A DNA stretch of 7,837 bases, taken from Clostridiales bacterium. GTDB taxonomy: Bacteria > Bacillota > Clostridia > Christensenellales > Aristaeellaceae. The DNA lies in NCBI GenBank assembly GCA_022776785.1, contig JALFHA010000050.1, positions 1 to 7,837 on the forward strand, written 5' to 3'. Below are positions 1-4,545 of this stretch, piece by piece. The notes beneath the pieces are model-generated. The model saw nothing but the letters and a program-made list of their open reading frames with translations, was not told the DNA's origin and searched no databases. Made by a program: the position numbers and the translations under genes. Position 1 is the stretch's first letter; each line of letters begins with the position of its first letter.

Positions 1-52
1 CTGCTCTGAAACTGCTTTTTCTTTTGAACAATAAGGGAACATTGGGCTGCCG
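1..52 (+). repeat. 52-bp direct repeat, left copy
   Basis: Positions 1-52 are identical, base for base, to 7771-7822. The match begins at the first base of the window, so the repeat may extend further left. It ends exactly after GGGCTGCCG and the sequences then diverge. It contains CTGCTTTTTCTTTT, which in the right copy is the U-tract after a hairpin. The matching left hairpin arm would lie outside the window. Confidence 0.9.
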
Positions 53-57
53 CCCAA
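42..57. repeat. Small hairpin at the repeat boundary
   Basis: TTGGGC (42-47) pairs with GCCCAA (52-57) around a four-base loop. It sits at the point where homology with the right copy stops. The right copy lacks the second arm, so this hairpin is specific to the left locus. Confidence 0.5.
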
Positions 58-63
58 ACCTGC

Positions 64-84
64 TTGAGGGATTTCATCCCTCAA
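64..84. repeat. Perfect 9-bp stem-loop
   Basis: TTGAGGGAT (64-72) pairs exactly with ATCCCTCAA (76-84) around a TTC loop. No long T-run follows on either side, so it is not a classical terminator. It may be part of the interspersed element. Confidence 0.6.
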
Positions 85-172
85 ACTCCCTTCTTCGCTT
101 CGCGCTTATATTCGAGCTTTTAAGTGCAAGTCAGTATAACAATCGAGAAGCGATGATGGGGTTTGGGGGTTC

Positions 173-230
173 GGAATCGGTGCCGCCTGTGGAATCGGAG
201 TCTGCCGCCGCCTGTGGCGGAATCAGGCAG
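173..230. repeat. Short tandem repeat and nested hairpin
   Basis: GGAATCGG occurs at 173-180 and again at 191-198, an 18-base period, and GGAATC recurs at 219-224. GCCGCCTGTGG occurs at 182-192 and 207-217. The second part folds as nested stems: CTGCC 202-206 with GGCAG 226-230 outside, and CCGCC 208-212 with GGCGG 216-220 around TGT inside. No function can be assigned. Confidence 0.55.
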
Positions 231-239
231 GCGAAGGAT

Positions 240-282
240 GGAAACCGCAAGGAGCGCCTTTGGCGCGACTATGCGGGTTTCC
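240..282. repeat. Compound stem-loop
   Basis: GGAAACC (240-246) pairs with GGTTTCC (276-282). The stem continues through GC/GC past one bulged G at 275. Inside, GCGCC (254-258) pairs with GGCGC (262-266) around TTT. The outer right arm belongs to the segment that reappears in inverted form at the right end of the window. Confidence 0.55.
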
Positions 283-356
283 CAGATCGGCAGCCCAACG
301 TATCCCATTGATAAAGCATTTTTGCAAAGCAGTCAGGGAGCGAAGCGGGGCCTGAC
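273..356 (-). repeat. Diverged inverted copy of the flanking module
   Basis: Read on the minus strand, this segment follows the same order as 7756-7837: a hairpin with GCTTCGC near its loop, CTGCTTT, a GGGA-rich stretch, TTGGGCTGCCGA, then GGGAAACCCGC. Aligned by eye, 273-306 reversed agrees with 7805-7837 at about 30 of 34 columns with one gap. The hairpin half is less similar. It faces the 1-52 copy, so 42-52 and 288-298 form an 11-bp perfect inverted repeat. Confidence 0.65.
332..356 (-). terminator. Possible terminator of the transporter operon
   Basis: On the minus strand GTCAGG (356-351) pairs with CCTGAC (337-332) around a 13-base loop, followed by TGCTTTGC and, a few bases on, more Ts. 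It lies 106 bases past the stop of the last minus-strand gene. The U-tract is weak and the loop large, so termination may be inefficient. Its position matches the stronger hairpin that follows the plus-strand operon. Confidence 0.4.
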
Positions 357-462
357 GGTGAGTTTGTGATGAACCAACGGGGAAATCAGAAGAAATGCTT
401 TCATCGAAGAAAAGTACTATGTGCTTTTTTCTGTCTTTGCGGAGGGGAGAGCGGCTGCGGCG

Positions 463-1296
463 TCAGCACAGGTGGACGCATACGCCGCAGTGGTCCGAGA
501 CGGCGTCCTTTCCCTGGAGAACCACCTCGCAGCGCGCGGGGGAGAAGGGTCTGCTGCACAGGATGTAATCCAGCCTGCGCGGCTCATCCTTCGCGCTGCG
601 CCAGCCGTCGATGCTGCCGCCGACGGTGAAGCCGTCGTCCCGCGCCTTCGTCTGCGCGTAGGCGTCATGCCAGCCGCGTGCCATGAGGAGATCAAGGCCC
701 TCGCCGCGCATGTGCGCCGGCTGATTGAGGTCGCCCATGACAAAAACGGGCACATCACCGGGCAGCGCGGCCTCCAGCGCGTCCCATTGCCGGGCAAACG
801 GGGCTTCATCATCGTTCCAGAAGCCCGTGTGCACGCTGACATACAGGGCGCCGCCGATGAAAAGGCCGCACGCGACGCGGGATTTCCAGCTGTCCATCGC
901 CGGATCGCCGGAGAGGTCGGCGGCAAACGGCCCTTCCGGGGGCAGGCGGGTCAGCAGCGCCACGCCCTCCTCAAAGCGGCCATAGCTGTTGTGCGCGGCG
1001 GAAAAGACGAAGCGCCACGTTTCCCCCGCGGTGCGCAGCCGCTCACACAGGCGCAGGGCGAAGTTGTCCGCGCGCACCGGCGCCTTGCCCGCAAGCGGCA
1101 CACAGCCCGCAGCGCGCAGCCGGTCATCGGAGGCGGGCTCTGCGCCCTGCGTCTGGTTGACCTCCTGCAGGGCGAGAATATCCACGCCGCGCGCGCAGAC
1201 AAACGCCGCAAGGCGCGCAAGCTGCTCATCCGCGCTGCCGTCGATCAGGCTGTGCGCGTTGAGCGTCATCAGCACGTCAGCCCTTGACCGCGCCAT
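463..1296 (-). CDS. Endonuclease/exonuclease/phosphatase family hydrolase, possible sugar-phosphate phosphatase
   Basis: This 277-residue protein has the metal-dependent EEP (DNase I-like) fold signature from end to end. Visible are TLNAHS (N13), LQEV (E45), EEG (109-111), SVHTGFWNDDE (H156), GDLN (D189, N191), LDYI (D243) and SDH (D268, H269), so the metal and catalytic set looks complete. There is no signal peptide or membrane segment, so a cytoplasmic enzyme is expected. Known: this fold includes nucleases and phosphatases, and a Firmicutes group with the HxGxWxDxExPF block and IDGW includes, as I recall, the maltose-6'-phosphate phosphatase MapP. Inferred: as the last gene of a sugar-uptake operon it more likely dephosphorylates a sugar than cuts DNA. 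The start at 1296 is chosen because GGAGGG lies 7 bases upstream and it keeps the first beta strand (VLMTLN); it overlaps the permease gene by 20 bases. ATG 1269 is the alternative. A nuclease role cannot be excluded. Confidence 0.85.
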   Translation of the reverse strand: MARSRADVLMTLNAHSLIDGSADEQLARLAAFVCARGVDILALQEVNQTQGAEPASDDRLRAAGCVPLAGKAPVRADNFALRLCERLRTAGETWRFVFSAAHNSYGRFEEGVALLTRLPPEGPFAADLSGDPAMDSWKSRVACGLFIGGALYVSVHTGFWNDDEAPFARQWDALEAALPGDVPVFVMGDLNQPAHMRGEGLDLLMARGWHDAYAQTKARDDGFTVGGSIDGWRSAKDEPRRLDYILCSRPFSPARCEVVLQGKDAVSDHCGVCVHLC

Positions 1297-2119
1297 TGGT
1301 CAGCCCTCCGATGATCTGCTTCTGCATGATGAAATAGAAGATGACGATGGGCAGGCTCGCCAGCACGAAGCAGCTGAAGGCGAGGTTGTAATCCACGGCA
1401 TACTCGCTCTGGAAGTTGTACTGATACATCGTCAGCGTCCAGTATTTGACGGAGCGGTTGAGCGTTACCAGCGGCAGCAAGAAGTCGTTCCACATGGCAA
1501 GGCACTCGCGGATGACTACCGTGGCGATGATCGGGCGCATCAGCGGCAGAATCACCTTGACGTATGTCTGCATGGTGGATGCGCCGTCGATATACGCGGC
1601 CTCCTCCAGCGTCTGGGGGATGGTCGCCAGAAAGCCCACATACAGGAACACGCTCTCGCAGGTGGCGTGCGCGATATACAGGACGATAATGCCCGCCGGA
1701 TTGAGCATGTTCAGGTAGGAGAGCAGCTTAACCAGCGGCATCATGCGCACCTGGAACGGGATGAAAATGCCCACCAGCAGGAAGTAGTACAGCAGCTGAT
1801 AGCCCCGCGAAAGCTCGCGCCCACGGGAGACGGCGTAGCTCATTGCGGGCATCAGCAGCACGGAGAACAGCAGCGAGACAACCGTGATGGTGATGGTGTT
1901 GCCGTAGGCCGTGTAGAGACGCGAATCGGCGAGAATCTGCTGGTAGTTGCCCAGATACAGCGATTTGGGCGGCGTGAAATAGCTGACGGCGCTCTCGGAC
2001 GGCGTTTTGAACGTCGTGGCGACGGTGATATACAGCGGCAGGACGATGAGCGCCAGGCCGAGCAGCAGAATGACGTAGGTCGCCACACGGGAGAGCCGAA
2101 TGGGATGACGGCGTTTCAT
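1277..2119 (-). CDS. Carbohydrate ABC transporter permease, MalG/UgpE type
   Basis: A 280-residue inner-membrane permease of the CUT1 sugar importer family, at the usual length. It opens with a basic N-terminus and a first membrane helix at about residues 12-34, then further hydrophobic segments consistent with six helices. The cytoplasmic EAA loop that docks on the ATPase is intact: E173-A174-A175, G179 and L191-P192. The C-terminus GGLTNGAVKG is the typical MalG-type ending. The start codon overlaps the stop of the upstream permease by one base (TGATG), and AAGGTGG precedes it, so the two are translationally coupled and should form a heterodimeric channel. The substrate is not readable; malto-oligosaccharides, other plant-derived oligosaccharides or glycerol-phosphate-type ligands are all possible. 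The family assignment is near certain. Confidence 0.95.
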   Translation of the reverse strand: MKRRHPIRLSRVATYVILLLGLALIVLPLYITVATTFKTPSESAVSYFTPPKSLYLGNYQQILADSRLYTAYGNTITITVVSLLFSVLLMPAMSYAVSRGRELSRGYQLLYYFLLVGIFIPFQVRMMPLVKLLSYLNMLNPAGIIVLYIAHATCESVFLYVGFLATIPQTLEEAAYIDGASTMQTYVKVILPLMRPIIATVVIRECLAMWNDFLLPLVTLNRSVKYWTLTMYQYNFQSEYAVDYNLAFSCFVLASLPIVIFYFIMQKQIIGGLTNGAVKG

Positions 2120-3012
2120 CAGTCCACCTTCTTTCTGCCGGTCAGCTTGATCTGGATAAACGAGACGGCGGAGATAATCAGGCCGATCTCAATGGCCTGC
2201 GCGATGGAGTAGGAATACCGGTTGCGCACGAAGCCGTTGTTGTAGATCATCAGCGCCAGAGACTGTGTCGCGCCGCCGGGGCCACCGTCGGTCATGCTCT
2301 TGACATAGTCAAAGACCATCAGGCCGCTCTTGACCGTCAGCACGAGCACCACGCTGAGCGTGGGCAGAAGGTACACCAGCGTGACATGCACAAAGCGCTG
2401 CCACGCATTTGCGCCGTCAAGCGTAGCGGCCTCCAGCAGATCGGAGGGTACGGTTTGCAGCGCGGCGAGGAACATCAGCGTCGGCAGCGCCACGCCCTGC
2501 CACAGATGCACGAACAGAATGCCGTAAATGGCCGTGTTCTTGCGGCTGAGGATGTTCACGGAGAGCGCCTCAATGCCCAGCGCCTTGCCGATGGGCGGCA
2601 TCACGCGGTAGAGGATCTGGTTGAACACCAGCGAGACGGTAATCATCGAGAGCACGGCGGGCAGGAAGTACATCGTGCGCAGAAAGCCGCGCGCACGGAT
2701 GTCCTGATTGAGCAGCACGGCCAGCAGCACGGAGAGCAGCACCGTGCAGACCACCAGCAGCACCGTGTAGCGCACGGTGAAGCCCATCGCCCTGGCGAAG
2801 CTCTTGTCCGAGAAGGTGGCGGCGAAATTGTCAAGGCCGATGAAATTGTAGCTCTTGCTGATGCCGTTCCAGTCCATCAGGCTGAAGTAGAAGCCCATCA
2901 GGATGGGCAGGATATAAAAGACTGAATACAGCAGCGCACCCGGCAGTATCAGCAGCGTGAAGGTCCGCCTGCGCTCGCGCAGCAGCGGATTGACGTGCAG
3001 CCTTTTTTGCAT
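2119..3012 (-). CDS. Sugar ABC transporter permease, MalF/UgpA type
   Basis: A 297-residue membrane permease, partner of the next gene. After a basic N-terminus (RERRR) comes the first helix, TLLILPGALLYSVFYILP, then the family block with DWNG and IGLDNF, further helices, and the EAA loop (E194-A195-A196, G200). The loop's usual Leu-Pro is Leu-Val here (L212-V213), with the Pro displaced to 217. I chose ATG 3012: GGAGG at 3018-3022 sits 5 bases before it, whereas the in-frame ATG at 3024 would place that ribosome site inside the gene and add only four residues. It lies 63 bases after the binding-protein gene, past a stem-loop, and its stop overlaps the start of the MalG-like gene. No ATPase follows, so a shared ATPase encoded elsewhere is expected. 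Confidence 0.93.
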   Translation of the reverse strand: MQKRLHVNPLLRERRRTFTLLILPGALLYSVFYILPILMGFYFSLMDWNGISKSYNFIGLDNFAATFSDKSFARAMGFTVRYTVLLVVCTVLLSVLLAVLLNQDIRARGFLRTMYFLPAVLSMITVSLVFNQILYRVMPPIGKALGIEALSVNILSRKNTAIYGILFVHLWQGVALPTLMFLAALQTVPSDLLEAATLDGANAWQRFVHVTLVYLLPTLSVVLVLTVKSGLMVFDYVKSMTDGGPGGATQSLALMIYNNGFVRNRYSYSIAQAIEIGLIISAVSFIQIKLTGRKKVD

Positions 3013-3017
3013 GAAAA

Positions 3018-3022
3018 CCTCC
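3018..3022 (-). promoter_or_regulatory. Ribosome binding site deciding the MalF-like start
   Basis: GGAGG on the minus strand lies 5 bases before ATG 3012 and overlaps an upstream in-frame ATG at 3024. No comparable site precedes 3024, so the shorter protein is favoured. Confidence 0.75.
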
Positions 3023-3030
3023 ATGATTTC

Positions 3031-3066
3031 CCAAAAAGAGGGGCTGCCGCAGGCACGCGGCAGCCC
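3031..3066 (-). terminator. Stem-loop attenuator between binding-protein and permease genes
   Basis: A perfect 10-bp stem, GGGCTGCCGC (3066-3057 on the minus strand) with GCGGCAGCCC (3050-3041) around a six-base loop, is followed by CTCTTTTTGG. It begins 9 bases after the binding-protein stop and ends just before the permease ribosome site. Known: such hairpins after the first gene of sugar importer operons partly terminate transcription and protect the upstream mRNA 3' end, giving excess binding protein. The T-run of five suggests partial read-through, as the operon needs. Confidence 0.75.
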
Positions 3067-3075
3067 TTGGACGGT

Positions 3076-4299
3076 TTACTTCGCGTAGTATTCGCCGATG
3101 ACCTCAAGCGCGGCCTCGACAAACGGCTCGGCGTCCTTGTCCATGATGAGCGCCTGGGCATAGTCGCGCAGCGCATTGCGGAAGCCGCTGGGCCACACGG
3201 CGTTCAGGCTGACGAACACGCGGCCCTCGTTCATGGCGGCGGTGATCTTTTCAAACTCCTTCACGCCGTAGACGACGCCCTTGATGACGTTCGGGGAGCC
3301 CTCGCCGTCGCAGTAGACCTGCGCGGCCTCGACGGTGGACATGTACTCCATGAAGGTCAGGCAGGCCTCGGGGTACTTCGTGTTGACGGAGACGCAGAAG
3401 CTGGTGTCGATGCTGATGGGCACCTTAGCCACATCGCCGGTGGGATTGGGCAGCGGGATGAAGGCGACCTGAAGCTCCGGATCATAGGCCTGGAGCGTAG
3501 CCAGCGCCCAGGTGCCCTGAATCATCAGCGCGCCCTGACCGGCGACGAAGTTCTGATAGGCGGCCTCGTTGTCAACGCCCAGGCTGTCCTCGGCGCTGTA
3601 GTTCGCGATGTCGATGAACGCCTGCGGGAACACGCTGAGCACCACGGAGTCGGCCGGGTCAAGCTCGCCGGCGTAGATGGCGGCAAACTCGTCGTTGCAG
3701 TCCGGATTGATGATGCCCATCAGGCGCTCCATGCGCTGGCCGACGGTGCCCATGTCCTTGTCGCCCATGATGAACGGGGTGTAGCCGTTCGCCTTGAGGG
3801 TTTCGCAGCTGGCGAGCAGGTCTTCCCACGTCTCCGGCAGCGCAAGGCCGAGCTTCTCGAAGATGTCGGTGCGCACATACAGGCCGTAGCAGCTCAGAGA
3901 GTAGGGCATACGCCACGTCTCGCCGTCGAGCTGGGAGAGGGAGAGCGTCTCGGCCTCGACGTTCTCAAGGAAGGCCTGGCCGTCGAGATTCATGATCATG
4001 CCGTCCTTGTAGAGCAGCTCCCAGCTGGAGGAGGTGCTGCAGGAGAACAGGTCCGGCAGGTCGTTTGTCTGCGCGCGGGTCGTCAGCACGGTATTGAAGT
4101 CCAGCGTGGTGGTCTGGGTGACGTGGATGTCCGGATGCGAGGCGTTGAAGGCGTCGATGATCGCCTGCATCGCGTCGATGGCGGAGGCCTCCGGCTTGTG
4201 GTTGAGGTACTCCAGCTCGATGACGCCGTCAGCGAGCGCGCCGGCGCCAAGCGTCAGCAGCAGGGAGAGCGCGCAGAGGATGCAAAGCAGCTTTTTCAT
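3076..4299 (-). CDS. Extracellular sugar-binding protein of an ABC importer
   Basis: A 407-residue solute-binding protein of the family-1 type (SBP_bac_1/8), at the usual length. It opens with MKKLL, a hydrophobic core to about residue 22 and a likely signal peptidase I site after A23 (ALA/DG). The mature part starts with the usual beta strand and helix (IELEYLNHKPEASAIDAMQ), followed by DLPDLFSC, the domain-crossover region MPYSLSCYGLYVRTDIFEKLG, ALPETWEDLL, GALMIQGTWA and a C-terminal YPEACLTFMEYM helix region. No lipobox cysteine lies at the cleavage site; Cys6 and Cys9 are inside the hydrophobic core. The start at 4299 follows AGGAGG by 8 bases; the open frame continues far upstream but only as antisense of the kinase gene. 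It is the first gene of the operon and divergent from the kinase. It should capture the sugar outside the membrane; which sugar cannot be told. Confidence 0.93.
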   Translation of the reverse strand: MKKLLCILCALSLLLTLGAGALADGVIELEYLNHKPEASAIDAMQAIIDAFNASHPDIHVTQTTTLDFNTVLTTRAQTNDLPDLFSCSTSSSWELLYKDGMIMNLDGQAFLENVEAETLSLSQLDGETWRMPYSLSCYGLYVRTDIFEKLGLALPETWEDLLASCETLKANGYTPFIMGDKDMGTVGQRMERLMGIINPDCNDEFAAIYAGELDPADSVVLSVFPQAFIDIANYSAEDSLGVDNEAAYQNFVAGQGALMIQGTWALATLQAYDPELQVAFIPLPNPTGDVAKVPISIDTSFCVSVNTKYPEACLTFMEYMSTVEAAQVYCDGEGSPNVIKGVVYGVKEFEKITAAMNEGRVFVSLNAVWPSGFRNALRDYAQALIMDKDAEPFVEAALEVIGEYYAK

Positions 4300-4325
4300 G
4301 GGTTCAACCTCCTGTCTGTTTTGTG

Positions 4326-4348
4326 CGGGCAAAATCGTCCGTTGCCCG
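4326..4348 (-). promoter_or_regulatory. Inverted repeat in the transporter mRNA leader
   Basis: CGGGCAA (4326-4332) and TTGCCCG (4342-4348) form a perfect 7-bp inverted repeat with a 9-base spacer, just downstream of the predicted transcription start (about 4353) and upstream of the ribosome site. It may be an operator or a 5' leader hairpin. No U-tract follows, so it is not a terminator. Confidence 0.5.
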
Positions 4349-4359
4349 ATGCTGCCTTG

Positions 4360-4387
4360 ATTATACGGCGGGCGCGGGAAAAAGCAA
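4360..4387 (-). promoter_or_regulatory. Sigma-A promoter of the transporter operon
   Basis: On the minus strand a consensus -10 TATAAT (4365-4360) follows a weak -35 TTGCTT (4387-4382) with a 16-base spacer. The perfect -10 with a poor -35 suits activator dependence, fitting control by the divergently encoded regulator. The predicted leader is about 54 bases. Confidence 0.65.
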
Positions 4388-4461
4388 ATGGCCGGATTTC
4401 GGATTGAGCCTATCATTTTTTCAGCTTTTTTTATCGAAAAATACGGTTTCCTTTGAATGAC

Positions 4462-4490
4462 TTGAAAATTGTGCGCCAAATCGCTATACT
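4462..4490 (+). promoter_or_regulatory. Sigma-A promoter of the kinase-regulator operon
   Basis: TTGAAA (4462-4467) and TATACT (4485-4490) are separated by exactly 17 bases, each close to the consensus. Transcription would start near 4497, about 49 bases before the kinase start codon. Confidence 0.75.
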
Positions 4491-4500
4491 TTTTTTGTGC

Positions 4501-4518
4501 ATGGATGCCGATGGATGC
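4501..4518 (+). repeat. Tandem ATGGATGC in the kinase leader
   Basis: ATGGATGC occurs at 4501-4508 and 4511-4518, a 10-base period, inside the predicted untranslated leader. No ribosome site precedes either ATG, so they are unlikely to be starts. Confidence 0.5.
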
Positions 4519-4545
4519 GCCGTGCGGAATCGGGGGAGGATCCGG

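Larger units (their letters stand above)
1..462. other. Non-coding, repeat-rich intergenic region
   Basis: No convincing gene lies in this stretch. The open frames are short, overlap on both strands, lack a good ribosome site and run through hairpins. The content is a module shared with the right end of the window (1-52), several stem-loops, a tandem GGAATCGG repeat and an inverted, diverged copy of the module (273-356). From 357 to 462, just downstream of the minus-strand operon, I see nothing beyond A/T-rich runs. The region probably separates this operon from a gene to the left of the window, perhaps a convergent one because module 1-52 points rightward; that gene is not visible. Confidence 0.7.
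4300..4545. other. Divergent intergenic control region
   Basis: These 246 bases separate the two operons and hold both promoters, an inverted repeat in the transporter leader, an A/T-rich block at about 4410-4450 between the two -35 boxes, and a short tandem repeat in the kinase leader. The A/T-rich block is the natural place for the AraC-type regulator to bind, but I could not define a clean pair of direct repeats there. Confidence 0.7.

Noticed and set aside
1..356. CRISPR array
   Set aside because: Repeats are few, unequal in spacing and partly inverted; there is no regular repeat-spacer pattern and no cas gene.
24..369. Small plus- and minus-strand open frames in the left intergenic region
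   Set aside because: They overlap each other in several frames, run through hairpins and repeat modules, and none has a convincing ribosome site.
989..2212. Plus-strand open frame antisense to the EEP and MalG-like genes
   Set aside because: Low-complexity Gln/His/Arg/Glu composition typical of the reverse of membrane-protein codons; no motif.
2995..4407. Long plus-strand open frame antisense to the binding-protein gene
   Set aside because: No family motif, unusual His/Val/Gly-rich composition, no supporting ribosome site, and a well-supported gene lies opposite.
4388..4460. Direct-repeat binding site for the AraC-type regulator
   Set aside because: The A/T-rich block has several similar A- and T-runs but I could not find two clear repeats with helical spacing, so no specific site is annotated.
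4453..4545. Upstream in-frame ATG that would add 31 residues to the kinase
   Set aside because: The -35 and -10 boxes lie within it, it has no ribosome site, and GGGAGGA sits 5 bases before ATG 4546.
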